Shown in pieces: positions 1-9,033 of a stretch of 64,000 nt of DNA (the stretch's first letter is position 1; the number at the start of each line of letters is the position of its first letter). The stretch is from Terriglobia bacterium. Its GTDB lineage: Bacteria > Acidobacteriota > Terriglobia > Bryobacterales > Bryobacteraceae. The stretch covers positions 186,001-250,000 of the forward strand of contig JAIQFK010000004.1 of assembly GCA_020073305.1 (NCBI GenBank), written 5' to 3'. Made by a program: the position numbers and the translations under genes. The notes below the pieces were generated by a model, which ran no database searches, was not told the origin of the DNA, and saw nothing but the letters and a program-made list of their open reading frames with translations.

Positions 1-516
1 GGGCCGGCACTTGGAATCACCAACCGAATTCAACAGCAGCGTGAACCCTTCGAGCCCAACGCCCTCCAGCAGGTCCACCACCATCTCGATCACTTCCGCG
101 TCCACCACCGGAGATTCCGATCCGATCGCTTCCGCCCCAATTTGGAAGAACTGCCGGTAACGTCCCTTCTGCGGCCGCTCGCGCCGGAACATCGGGCCCA
201 TGTAATAAAGCTTCTGCATTCCCGGCCGCTGGTCGAGCCGGTGCTCGATATAAGCTCTCATCACAGACGCGGTGGCCTCCGGGCGCAGCGTCAGCGAGCT
301 GCCGTCGCGGTCCTCGAATGTGTACATCTCTTTGGTGACGATGTCGGTCTCTTCCCCCACGCCGCGCGCGAATAATTGCGTCTCTTCCAGCAGGGGAGTG
401 CGAATCTCGTGATAGTTATAAGAACGAAATACCCCGCGCGCCACCGCTTCTACGTGGTTCCAGACCGACGTCGACGGAGGCAATAAATCTCTGGTTCCTT
501 TGACTGCGCGAATCAA
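1..516 (-). CDS. hisS: Histidyl-tRNA synthetase, N-terminal part (runs off the window)
   Basis: Class II aminoacyl-tRNA synthetase that charges tRNA-His in the cytoplasm. The minus strand reads as the HisRS N-terminus: VKGTRDLLP near the start, then the motif 1 region (YNYHEIRTPLLEET), TLRPEATA, and motif 2 (MFRRERPQKGRYRQF). About 172 codons are present and the gene continues past base 1. The start is a TTG at 516. The codon two before it is TGA, so nothing further upstream is possible, and an AAGGA ribosome site lies six bases before the TTG. An ATG seven bases upstream (521-523) is in another frame and does not give the conserved protein. The gene is divergent from the S9 peptidase. Confidence 0.93.
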   Translation of the reverse strand, partial: MIRAVKGTRDLLPPSTSVWNHVEAVARGVFRSYNYHEIRTPLLEETQLFARGVGEETDIVTKEMYTFEDRDGSSLTLRPEATASVMRAYIEHRLDQRPGMQKLYYMGPMFRRERPQKGRYRQFFQIGAEAIGSESPVVDAEVIEMVVDLLEGVGLEGFTLLLNSVGDSKCRP

Positions 517-586
517 CTTTCATCCTTAATTGTGCAACTGGGGGAATGAAATCCATGCTAGCATGCCGCGATACAATCGGGTTGAT

Positions 587-2617
587 ATGCACATCCGGAT
601 GGCGCGGGCCTTGGTGCCTGTGCCGTTGCTCCTTCTCGCGTCCGCTCTGGTCGCGCAAAAACTGCCATTTGACGTTCACGCGATGATGCAACTCGCGCGC
701 ATCGGCGATCCCCAGCTTTCACCGGACGGCCGCTGGGTCGCCTTTATGGTGCAGACCGTCGATCTCGAAAAGAACACGAAACCCAAACAGATTTACATCG
801 TTCCGCTTGCAGGCGGAGAGCCCCGCAAGATCGCAGACGAGGCGGATCGGCCCCGCTGGTCGCCCGATTCGACGAAGATCGCGTTCGTCTCCGATCGCGG
901 CGGCACGCCCCAGATCTGGATAATGGATGCCGACGGCGCAAACCCCAAGCAAATAACGAATCTTTCAACCGGAGCCGGCGGAGTGCTTTACTCCCACGAC
1001 GGCAAGAATCTGGTTTTCACCAGTGAAGTGTTTCCCGAATGCGGCGCCGACGACAACTGCAACCGGCAGAAGTTAGACGTAGAGAAAAACGGTAAGGTTA
1101 AGGCGCGGGTCATTACTGGCTTGTTGTATCGCCACTGGACGACGTGGCAGGGAGCGCGACGCAGCCACTTGCTCACCGTGCCCGTCGGGGGAGGAGCGGC
1201 GAAAGATTTGACGCCGGGGAATCGCGACGTGCCGCCGTTCTCGCTGGGGGGCCCCGACGATTACGCTATTTCGCCCGACGGGACGGAAATCTGCTACGCC
1301 ATGAATTCGGACGAAGTGCCGGCGGTCAGCACCAATTCCGATCTCTATGTGGTGCCGATCGGGGGTGGACCTGCGAAGAAAGTCACCATCAATCCAGCGG
1401 CCGACAATTCCCCGCAGTACTCGCCGGACGGGAAGTATCTCGCATATCGTGCCCAGATCCGCGCCGGTCACGAGAGCGACCGCTGGCGCCTGATGCTGCT
1501 CGAACGGGCAACAGGAAAGCTCACCAGCCTCACCGAATCGCTCGACCGGTGGGTGGAGAGTTTCGCCTGGTGGCCGGATTCGTCGCGGATTTTTTTCACC
1601 GTACAGGATCGCGGCCGCCAGTACATTCAGTTCATCTCCGTCAATGGCGGAGCGGCCCCCATCGCGCTCAGCGGTAACAGTGTGCTTGACGACATTCAGG
1701 TGGCGCCCGACGGCAAGATGATGATCTACACGCGCCAGAGCGGATCGAGTCCGGTCGAGATCTTTCGAGCGGCCTCCGGCGGCGGTGCCGAAACAGCGCT
1801 CACTCACCTCAACGACGCCGTCTTGAACGCACACCAGCTAACGGCGCTTGAGGAGTTCTGGGTTGACGGCGCGGAAAATGCGCGCGTGCAAGGTTTCCTG
1901 GTGAAACCGCCTGGCTTCCAGCCGGATAAGAAGTACCCCGCGCTGATGCTGATCCACGGCGGGCCCGAGGGTTTCTGGGGCGAGGACTGGACTTATCGAT
2001 GGAACGCGCAGGTCTTCGCCGCCGCCGGATACGTTGTCGCTATGCCCAATCCCCGCGGTTCCACCGGTTACGGCCAGAAATTCATCGACGACATCAACGG
2101 TGACTGGGGCGGCCGCGCCTACGATGACATCATGGCGGTTACCGACTACGTGGCCAAGCTACCCTATGTCGATGGCGACCGCATGGCGGCGGCGGGTGGC
2201 TCGTATGGCGGGTATATGATTGACTGGATCCTCGGCCATACGCGCCGTTTCAAAGCACTCGTTTCGCATGCCGGCGTCTATGATCTGCGCACCGAGTCGA
2301 CCGAGACCGAAGAGCTGTGGTTTCCCATCTGGGAGTTCGGCGGTATGCCGTGGGACAATCCGGAAATGTACCAGCGCTGGTCGCCAAGCCTCTTCGTCAA
2401 GGAGTTTCGCACGCCGACGCTCGTGATTGATGGCGAACTCGACTTCCGCGTTCCTTATGGCCAGGGCCTGCAGTTGTTCACGGCTCTGCAATTGCAGAAG
2501 GTCCCCTCACGCCTCATCGTGTTTCCCGACGAGGGCCACTGGGTTCTGAAGCCGCAAAACAGCCTGTTCTGGTACAAGAATTTCATTGACTGGATCGGCA
2601 ACTGGACGAAAAAGTGA
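587..2617 (+). CDS. Secreted S9 family prolyl oligopeptidase-like serine peptidase
   Basis: Exported peptidase of about 676 residues that probably cleaves short peptides. The start at 587 gives a signal peptide (hydrophobic run VPVPLLLLASALVAQ). A longer reading from 530 adds residues in front of it and is less likely; an ATG at 599 is also possible, and a TACAAT at 572-577 would suit a start at either 587 or 599. The N-terminal half carries TolB/PD40-type propeller blades (LSPDGRWVAF, RWSPDSTKIAFVSD, YSPDGKYLAY). The C-terminal half is an alpha/beta hydrolase with Ser539 in GGSYGGY, Asp619 in LDFRVP and His651 in DEGHW, a complete triad. Its stop overlaps the GTG of the M23 gene by three bases, so the two are probably translated together. 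Confidence 0.9.
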   Translation: MHIRMARALVPVPLLLLASALVAQKLPFDVHAMMQLARIGDPQLSPDGRWVAFMVQTVDLEKNTKPKQIYIVPLAGGEPRKIADEADRPRWSPDSTKIAFVSDRGGTPQIWIMDADGANPKQITNLSTGAGGVLYSHDGKNLVFTSEVFPECGADDNCNRQKLDVEKNGKVKARVITGLLYRHWTTWQGARRSHLLTVPVGGGAAKDLTPGNRDVPPFSLGGPDDYAISPDGTEICYAMNSDEVPAVSTNSDLYVVPIGGGPAKKVTINPAADNSPQYSPDGKYLAYRAQIRAGHESDRWRLMLLERATGKLTSLTESLDRWVESFAWWPDSSRIFFTVQDRGRQYIQFISVNGGAAPIALSGNSVLDDIQVAPDGKMMIYTRQSGSSPVEIFRAASGGGAETALTHLNDAVLNAHQLTALEEFWVDGAENARVQGFLVKPPGFQPDKKYPALMLIHGGPEGFWGEDWTYRWNAQVFAAAGYVVAMPNPRGSTGYGQKFIDDINGDWGGRAYDDIMAVTDYVAKLPYVDGDRMAAAGGSYGGYMIDWILGHTRRFKALVSHAGVYDLRTESTETEELWFPIWEFGGMPWDNPEMYQRWSPSLFVKEFRTPTLVIDGELDFRVPYGQGLQLFTALQLQKVPSRLIVFPDEGHWVLKPQNSLFWYKNFIDWIGNWTKK

Positions 2618-3921
2618 AACTCCTGCTCGTTGTCCTCATTGTGCTGGTGGTTGTCGTGCCAGTGTCACTGCTGATGTTGTCGGGAGGCACCGTACTGAAA
2701 CTCGATCCTCCCGTCGCGGCCATCGGTAACCAAACACCCATTCAGGTGCGCATCGACAATCCGCACGGCGTTCGCCGGATCACCGCGGTCATCGAACAGA
2801 ACGGATCGCGCTACACCGTTTTCGATCTTCAGGCGGCCCCCCACCGAGTCATGTTCTGGCGCAGGCACGAAGGCCCGCAGGTCAAAACATTCCAGGTGGG
2901 AAGACAGCAGGCGCCGGCCCTCCATGACGGCAAAGCGCGGCTGATTATTGAAGCGCAATCGAATGACCTGCGGGGCCGCACCGATTCGATCGAGTCTGAA
3001 GTCGAGATCATTACCCAGCCCCCGCGCATCTCAGCCGACGGCGCCCAGCACTACATCAACCAGGGAGGTTGCGAGCTGGTCGTGTTCACTCCTTCGGGCT
3101 ACGTCACCGATTCGGGCGTCCGCGCGGGCAAATACACGTTTCGCAGTTTTCCGCATCCTTCGCAGCAAGCTCAACGATTTTCGCTTTTTGCGTATCCGTG
3201 GGATCTGCCGGAAAACGTGGTGCCGGTGGCGTTCGCCCGCAATCCGGCTGGCGCCGAAGCCACCGCGCGCTTCTGGTACAAACTGTTCCCGAAGAAATTC
3301 CGCTCGCGCGATCTGCCGATCGACGATGTCTTTCTGGAAAAGGTGGTGAACCAGATAGATCCGGGCGGCTCCGGCGACCTCATCACGCGGTTCCTGAAGA
3401 TCAACGGCGAAATGCGCCGCCTGAATAACCAGACGCTTGCGGACCTGCGGCTCAAGACGGCGGACAAGTTCTTATGGTCGGGTCCGTTCCTGCCTCTCAC
3501 CAATGCCGCGGTGGAATCCTCGTTTGCCGACAAACGCAGCTACATCTATAAAGGCAAAAAGGTCGACGAGCAGGTCCACCTTGGCTTCGACCTCGCCGTG
3601 ACGCTGCATGTATCGGTTCCAGCGGCGAACGACGGCCGCGTGGTCTGGGCGGATAATCTAGGCATCTACGGCAACTGCGTGGTGGTCGATCACGGGTACG
3701 GTCTGCAGTCGATCTACGGCCACCTGAGCGAGTTCGCCGTGAAGGCCGGCGACACGGTGAAGAAAGGGCAATCGCTTGGCCGAAGCGGCTCGACCGGTCT
3801 GGCCGGCGGCGATCATTTGCACTTCAGCATGCAGGTGGATGGCGTGCAGGTGAATCCCATCGAATGGTGGGACGAACACTGGATCAAGGACCGGATCTTG
3901 AGTAAAGTGGCCGCGCAGTAG
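2614..3921 (+). CDS. Membrane-anchored M23 family metallopeptidase (LytM-like)
   Basis: Predicted cell-wall endopeptidase of 435 residues. The start is a GTG overlapping the previous stop. Residues 1-22 form one hydrophobic segment (LLLVVLIVLVVVVPVSLLML), a signal anchor. A long middle part with Ig-like or unknown fold precedes the C-terminal LytM domain. There, the Zn-binding pattern HLGFDLAV (HxxxD), the downstream GYGLQSIYGHLSEF segment and GDHLHFSM (HxH) are all present, so the domain should be catalytically competent. Pairing with a secreted S9 peptidase suggests a shared periplasmic role (inference). The substrate cannot be read from sequence. Confidence 0.88.
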   Translation: MKLLLVVLIVLVVVVPVSLLMLSGGTVLKLDPPVAAIGNQTPIQVRIDNPHGVRRITAVIEQNGSRYTVFDLQAAPHRVMFWRRHEGPQVKTFQVGRQQAPALHDGKARLIIEAQSNDLRGRTDSIESEVEIITQPPRISADGAQHYINQGGCELVVFTPSGYVTDSGVRAGKYTFRSFPHPSQQAQRFSLFAYPWDLPENVVPVAFARNPAGAEATARFWYKLFPKKFRSRDLPIDDVFLEKVVNQIDPGGSGDLITRFLKINGEMRRLNNQTLADLRLKTADKFLWSGPFLPLTNAAVESSFADKRSYIYKGKKVDEQVHLGFDLAVTLHVSVPAANDGRVVWADNLGIYGNCVVVDHGYGLQSIYGHLSEFAVKAGDTVKKGQSLGRSGSTGLAGGDHLHFSMQVDGVQVNPIEWWDEHWIKDRILSKVAAQ

Positions 3922-4011
3922 CTACTTGCACCTGGCTGCCGCAACCTCGATCCTAAGACCCCGCTCCCGCGTGGTTGCGCCACTTCCCGCGCTTCGGTAC
4001 AACTGTTCCCA

Positions 4012-5802
4012 GTGAACTCGTTTCAGGAGAAGGTCAGCTTCATCTGGAGCCTCGCCGACCTGCTGCGCGGCGATTACAAGCAATCGGAATACGGCAATGT
4101 CATTCTGCCGTTTACTGTATTACGGCGCCTGGATTCTCTGGCGAACTCGACCGGCATCACTTTCTCAGCGCTCGCTAAACAGCCGGACCGTTTGCTGCAT
4201 TATATCGGCGGATTTTCATCGGAAGTGCGCGATATCTTCGAGTGTTTCGGCTTCGCAAGGCAGATCGCACGGCTGAAACGCTCCGGCCTGCTCTCGATGC
4301 TGATCAATCGCTTTTGTGAAATCGACCTCCAGCCCCAAACCGTCTCCAATCACGAGATGGGCACCATTTTCGAGGAACTGATCCGGAAATTTGCCGAGCA
4401 GTCCAACGAAACCGCGGGCGAACACTTCACCCCGCGTGAGGTGATCCACCTGATGGTTCGCCTTGTGTTCGGAGAAGATTGTGGCGACGGCAAGACGCTT
4501 TATGATCCGGCCTGCGGTACCGGCGGCATGCTGTCGATTGCCGACGAGTTTGTCCGCCAGCAGAATCCCGCGGCGCGCCTAGAGTGTTACGGCCAGGAGC
4601 TGAATCCGGAATCCTACGCCATCGCGAGAGCCGACGCGCTCTTGCGCGGGCAGGAGATCCGCGACATCGCCCCCGGAAATAGTTTCACACAAGACGGTTT
4701 CGCCGGCCGCCATTTCGACTACATGCTCTCCAATCCGCCCTTCGGCGTGGAATGGAAGAAAGTGGAGCGGCAGATTCGCGAGGAAAATGAGAGGCTCGGT
4801 TTTGCCGGGCGTTTCGGCGCCGGGCTGCCCCGTGTGAGCGACGGGTCGCTGCTCTTCCTCCAGCAGATGCTCTCAAAGACGAAACCGGAGGGCTCGCGAA
4901 TCGCAGTGGTATTCAACGGGTCGCCTCTTTTCGCCGGAGACGCCGGCGCCGGCGAGAGCGCGATTCGAAAGTGGATCATCGAGAACGATTGGCTGGAGGC
5001 GGTGATCGCACTTCCGGACCAGCTCTTCTATAACACCGGCCTCGCCACGTACATCTGGTTGCTGGCCAACCAGAAGCCCGCGGAGCGGAAGGGCAAGGTG
5101 CAACTGATTAATGCCGTGAGCTTTGCGGAAAGGATGCGCCGGTCTCTCGGGGCGAAGCGCAACCAGATCCCGCCGGCGAGCATTGACGAGATCTGCGGAA
5201 TCCACCGTGAGTTTCGCCAGAGCCGGCATTCGCGAATTCTGCGCAATGAGGAGTTGGGATACCGCCGCCTCATCGTCGAACGGCCTCTGCGGCTGAGCTT
5301 CCAGGCAACTGCCGAACGCATTCGCTCGCTTGAAGGCAAGTGTGGGCCTGCCGTGCTCGATGTGCTCACCGCCGTGGACCCCTCGGCCATCTACCGCGAT
5401 CAAACCGCGTTCGATGCCGCGCTTTCCACAACATTCCGGCGCGCGGGCCTGAAGCTCGGCCGCACGCTGGCGCGCCGCATCCGCGAAGCGCTCTCCCAGC
5501 AGGACGACGGTGCGGAAATCTATCGCGACGCCAAGGGCCGCCCCTTGCCGGATGCGGCGCTTCGCGATTCCGAAGACGTCCCGCTCGATCAGAAAGTCGA
5601 TCTGTGGTTTGAGCGCGAAGTGCGGCCCCATGCGCCGGACGCGTGGATCGCGCCGGGAGAAACGCCCATCGGTTATGCCATCCCGTTCGCGCGGTTTTTC
5701 TTCGAGGCGGAGCCGGTGCGCTCTTTGGATGAGATCGATCGCGAGATCCGCGATCTCGAACAAGAGACGCAAGCTCTCCTGGAAAAGATCCACTCCGCAT
5801 GA
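4012..5802 (+). CDS. hsdM: Type I restriction-modification system, methyltransferase subunit HsdM
   Basis: N6-adenine DNA methyltransferase subunit, 596 residues, which works with HsdS. The N-terminal HsdM helical domain (FIWSLADLLRGDYKQSEYG, LPFTVLRRLD) is followed by the Rossmann methylase with motif I DPACGTGGML and catalytic motif IV NPPFG. The start is GTG at 4012 with no strong ribosome site visible. The C-terminal 150 residues are longer than in many HsdM proteins and end in a charged helix (IDREIRDLEQETQALLEKI). It overlaps hsdS by four bases (ATGA). No hsdR lies before or after the pair in this window. Confidence 0.93.
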   Translation: MNSFQEKVSFIWSLADLLRGDYKQSEYGNVILPFTVLRRLDSLANSTGITFSALAKQPDRLLHYIGGFSSEVRDIFECFGFARQIARLKRSGLLSMLINRFCEIDLQPQTVSNHEMGTIFEELIRKFAEQSNETAGEHFTPREVIHLMVRLVFGEDCGDGKTLYDPACGTGGMLSIADEFVRQQNPAARLECYGQELNPESYAIARADALLRGQEIRDIAPGNSFTQDGFAGRHFDYMLSNPPFGVEWKKVERQIREENERLGFAGRFGAGLPRVSDGSLLFLQQMLSKTKPEGSRIAVVFNGSPLFAGDAGAGESAIRKWIIENDWLEAVIALPDQLFYNTGLATYIWLLANQKPAERKGKVQLINAVSFAERMRRSLGAKRNQIPPASIDEICGIHREFRQSRHSRILRNEELGYRRLIVERPLRLSFQATAERIRSLEGKCGPAVLDVLTAVDPSAIYRDQTAFDAALSTTFRRAGLKLGRTLARRIREALSQQDDGAEIYRDAKGRPLPDAALRDSEDVPLDQKVDLWFEREVRPHAPDAWIAPGETPIGYAIPFARFFFEAEPVRSLDEIDREIRDLEQETQALLEKIHSA

Positions 5803-7112
5803 TTGACCTGTTTGGTGAGGCTCCCGCACACTGGCGCACTATGCGGCTGAGGCAGACAGTGACCGCGTGCTCGAACGGCGTCTGGGGTGGCGAGCCGCGC
5901 GGCGATGCCAGCGACATCGTCTGTGTACGCGTTTCTGATTTCGATCGGCTACGTCTTCGCGTCGACCTCCGCCACCCCACGCTGCGGTCCGTCGCGCAAG
6001 TTCACCGCCGTGGAAGGATGCTGGCGCGCGGCGATCTGCTGCTCGAAAAGTCCGGTGGAGGCGAGAATCAGCCCGTCGGTGCAGTTGTGCTCTACGACGC
6101 AGACACACCGGCCGTCTGTTCCAATTTCATCGCGCGCATGCCGATGGCGCGTGGATTTGAACCCCGGTATCTGTGCTATCTGCACGCGGCGCTCTTCTAC
6201 CTGAGAGTGAATTGCCGGTCCATCCACCAGACCACTGGCATTCAGAATCTCGACAGCGCCGCCTATCTTTCCGAGAAAGTGCGCATCCCGGACCTCGCCG
6301 AACAGCGCGAGATGGCGGCGGATCTCGATCGGAAAACCGCCTGGGTCGATCAGGTGGTCGAAAACAAGGAGCATCTGCTGGAGTTGCTGAAGCAGAAACG
6401 CCATGCCCTGATCAGCCATGCCATCGCCGGCGGTAAGGGTACTCCTGCGCACTGGCCTGTCACACGGTTGAAATTCATCCGCTCCGGTGCGTTCCTCTAT
6501 GGCGCCAACGAACCCGCGGTTTTGGAAGATCGAGCGGCGCCCCGCTATATCCGCATCACGGACCTCAACGATGACGGCACCTTGCGCGATGATACTTTCC
6601 AGTCCCTGCCCGAGCCCCTGGCGGCGCGTTACCTGCTTCAGGATGGCGACATCTTGCTGGCGCGCAGCGGTGCAACAGTTGGAAAGGCGCTCCGTTACCG
6701 CGCTGAGTGGGGCCGCGCGTGTTTCGCCGGTTATCTGGTGCGGTTACGGCCCGACCGGCGCAAGGCTCTGCCTGATTACCTCTACTACTACACGCAGAGC
6801 CAGGCGTTCCGTCATCAAGTCTCAGAATGCGCTGTGCAATCGACCATCCCGAACGTGAGCGCCGAGCGATACGCTAACTTTTCGATTTCGCTCCCTCCGC
6901 TGGAAGAACAAGAGGCGATCGTGAGGTTCCTCGACCGTCGCACGCGTACGCTCGATTCAGCCTTGCGGGTCGTAAGCCGCCAGCTCGCGAAACTCCGCGA
7001 GTACCGCCGGGCGCTGATCGTCACTGCGGTCACGCGTGAATATCGTGGGGTTTCTGCTGAAGGCAGCGGCGTGGCTGCCGGAACCGCTAAAGATGGTGCT
7101 GGATCCCGCTAG
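5799..7112 (+). CDS. hsdS: Type I restriction-modification system, specificity subunit HsdS
   Basis: DNA target-recognition subunit of 437 residues for the HsdM partner. It has the usual two target-recognition domains, each closed by a conserved helix: IPDLAEQREMAADLDRKT and, later, LPPLEEQEAIVRFLDRRT, each followed by a long coiled-coil spacer ending in RHALIS or RRALIV. The gene starts at an ATG inside the hsdM stop (4-nt overlap). The C-terminus has a short extra tail rich in Gly and Ala. The next gene is convergent, so no hsdR follows. The two half-sites recognised cannot be predicted from sequence. Confidence 0.92.
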   Translation: MIDLFGEAPAHWRTMRLRQTVTACSNGVWGGEPRGDASDIVCVRVSDFDRLRLRVDLRHPTLRSVAQVHRRGRMLARGDLLLEKSGGGENQPVGAVVLYDADTPAVCSNFIARMPMARGFEPRYLCYLHAALFYLRVNCRSIHQTTGIQNLDSAAYLSEKVRIPDLAEQREMAADLDRKTAWVDQVVENKEHLLELLKQKRHALISHAIAGGKGTPAHWPVTRLKFIRSGAFLYGANEPAVLEDRAAPRYIRITDLNDDGTLRDDTFQSLPEPLAARYLLQDGDILLARSGATVGKALRYRAEWGRACFAGYLVRLRPDRRKALPDYLYYYTQSQAFRHQVSECAVQSTIPNVSAERYANFSISLPPLEEQEAIVRFLDRRTRTLDSALRVVSRQLAKLREYRRALIVTAVTREYRGVSAEGSGVAAGTAKDGAGSR

Positions 7113-7126
7113 TCGGCGCGGCTTCC

Positions 7127-7960
7127 TCAGCAGGCGGCTGCGGCGGCCAGTTGCCTGACCCCAAACAGCCGTGGGGCGGCATTGCCGCAATCGCAGCATT
7201 CACGCTGGATCGAGCCGGAAGTGCGCGTGCCGATTCGCAATGTCGGATGGCGCAGATCGGTAAGTGAGGTTAGTAGCAGCTCTGCGTCCGCGGTCTCCTC
7301 AAACGCCGCGTGCTCCGGCATGATGTGCAGCCCGCCGTGCGCTTCGCATTCATAGGCAATCACCCGGCCATCAAACCCCACGCGCTGCTCGAACAGGGGT
7401 ACCTGAAACACCCGCCAGAAGCGTTCCCGATCGTCTTCCCCCAGCTCGCCCTGTTCGCCGCCTGTGAATGGAATGACAAAATGCTTCAGCCCGCCGATCT
7501 CCTGCTCACCGCTCTCGATACTGGTGGCCAGCTCGCGCAGCACCGTCAGGGGCGCGGCCAGCGCGCTGGCTCCGAACCGTTTCAGACCCTTGCTCCAGTC
7601 GTGGGCGATCACTCTTACCCCCGACGTCTGCTCGAACCCGGGCATCAGGATGGCCGTCTTCGGCGTGTGCTCGAGGGGTGATCGAAATGTCTGCAGCGCC
7701 GGATTTAGTCCGCCGGGACTCTCAAAGGACGCTGGCGAACTGCGAAACTCTTCCAGTGCAATGGCCGGGAGCCGTTCCAGCGTGCCTTCCACTGAATCCA
7801 CCTCGGCCAGCGCTTCGGGGGTGGCCAGTCCGGCGCACTCCAACAAGGGCTGATATCTCTGGGTGAGTTGCGCGGCGCGCAGCACCCGCTTGAATCTGGC
7901 AACACGCACATCTGCGCCAGGTCCTGCCTGTGAGCAGGTCCATCTTAAAATGACTCGCAT
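7127..7960 (-). CDS. Shortened PaaK/LuxE-like adenylate-forming protein
   Basis: I read this 277-residue protein as a reduced relative of phenylacetate-CoA ligase. The N-terminal part (LPAIALEEFRSSP) resembles the PaaK segment usually reading LP...K.D.R. The C-terminal half matches best: VIAYECEAHGGLHI, LLLTSLTDLRHPTLRIGT and CCDCGNAAPRL correspond to the PaaK pieces YECEA..GLH, L.LT.L....P..RY.TGD and PCPCG...PR. The SSGTTG-type phosphate-binding loop and the GD of the YRTGD motif are not seen, and the length is well below the family's usual ~430 residues. The start is ATG 7960; a TTG at 8023 is possible. It is the last gene of a minus-strand set with an amidohydrolase and two signalling genes. 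Catalytic activity is doubtful. Confidence 0.5.
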   Translation of the reverse strand: MRVILRWTCSQAGPGADVRVARFKRVLRAAQLTQRYQPLLECAGLATPEALAEVDSVEGTLERLPAIALEEFRSSPASFESPGGLNPALQTFRSPLEHTPKTAILMPGFEQTSGVRVIAHDWSKGLKRFGASALAAPLTVLRELATSIESGEQEIGGLKHFVIPFTGGEQGELGEDDRERFWRVFQVPLFEQRVGFDGRVIAYECEAHGGLHIMPEHAAFEETADAELLLTSLTDLRHPTLRIGTRTSGSIQRECCDCGNAAPRLFGVRQLAAAAAC

Positions 7961-8072
7961 ATAATGATTTCCCGGACTCGGCTGAAAACCTGTCTGCTGC
8001 TGCCTTGTAAAATGTCGCTTCAATTGTGAAGTGTGCGTTTCCTCACAATTCTCTCAGCGGGTTTTCGGGGCT

Positions 8073-9014
8073 TCAGCCTTCGAGGAGTTCGGCCAGATTG
8101 CCTCCGAAGATCCGGCGGGCATCCGCGGCCGAAACGCCGATCTCGAACAGGGCGCGGCTCTGGGCTTCGAATATGGCGGAATGCCAGCCGCGCGGAAAGT
8201 ACGAGGAGTCCGTTCCGAACAGCAAGCGGTGCGGTCCAACGACGTCCAGGGAGCGGCGGAAGACTTGCTTCAAGTCGAGGGGCTCCGGCTGATAGCGCGT
8301 CCAACTATTGCTGCTCGACGTGTCCAGATAAACGTTGGGACACAGATCGCACAGCATCAGCGCCTCGCGAAAATATCCCGCGCCGAAATGCGGGACGACA
8401 AAGCGCAGCTTCGGAAACGCCAGCGCTACGGCGTGCAGGTCGATCGGATTCGAGAATCGCATGTCGAACTGCGAGGGCAATCCCAGTTTCGCGCGCACGC
8501 CGACGGTCAGCACTCCGCAGTGAACCAATGCGAAAGCGTGCGGTTGCGAGGCGGCGGCCTCCAGGAGCGCCCGCACACGCTCGTCCTGCATGGAAAAACG
8601 GTGCATGGCGGGGAACAGGCACAGGCAGCGAAGGTGGCCTTCGGCGAGTCCGGTGCGCACACGCTGGAGGGCGTCGGGCGCCGTGGGGTTCACCATGAAG
8701 TAGCCGTGGAAGCGGTCGGAATGACGCCCAACGGCCGCGGCCACGGACGCCTCGTCGCCCGGAATGCTGGCGATGAGCGCCGCACGCCGCACGCCCCATC
8801 GGTCCAGCTCTTTGACCCAGACGGCGGCCAGAGCCTCAGGTTCTGGCGGTGGAGCCTGCCAGCCGAGTGCGCGGGCTATACTCTCCACGGTCTCGGGGGC
8901 AGAAGGGCCCGCACCTTGGGCCGACTTCTGCGCGGCTAGAGCGGAGAAGAACCCGTGGGAAAAAAAATGAACATGGGCGTCGGCGACTTCGATTTCTCCC
9001 CACGGGTTTTCCAT
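8073..9014 (-). CDS. Amidohydrolase family metal-dependent hydrolase (amidohydrolase 2 type)
   Basis: TIM-barrel hydrolase of 313 residues. The metal ligands are all visible: DAHVHF (HxH) near residue 14, VHCG in the middle, VPHFG, and the C-terminal GTDSS Asp. The family includes decarboxylases and lactonases as well as hydrolases, so the substrate is unknown. There is no signal peptide, so it is probably cytoplasmic. It begins 19 bases after the stop of the LuxR-type regulator and is followed by the PaaK-like gene, which suggests one transcript of four genes. An adenylate-forming protein beside an amidohydrolase hints at carboxylate chemistry (inference). Confidence 0.8.
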   Translation of the reverse strand: MENPWGEIEVADAHVHFFSHGFFSALAAQKSAQGAGPSAPETVESIARALGWQAPPPEPEALAAVWVKELDRWGVRRAALIASIPGDEASVAAAVGRHSDRFHGYFMVNPTAPDALQRVRTGLAEGHLRCLCLFPAMHRFSMQDERVRALLEAAASQPHAFALVHCGVLTVGVRAKLGLPSQFDMRFSNPIDLHAVALAFPKLRFVVPHFGAGYFREALMLCDLCPNVYLDTSSSNSWTRYQPEPLDLKQVFRRSLDVVGPHRLLFGTDSSYFPRGWHSAIFEAQSRALFEIGVSAADARRIFGGNLAELLEG

Positions 9015-9033
9015 GTGGCTGCGATCGTGAGGT

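Noticed and set aside
3922-8072. An hsdR gene to complete the type I system
   Set aside because: Neither strand around hsdM-hsdS encodes DEAD-box helicase or nuclease motifs.
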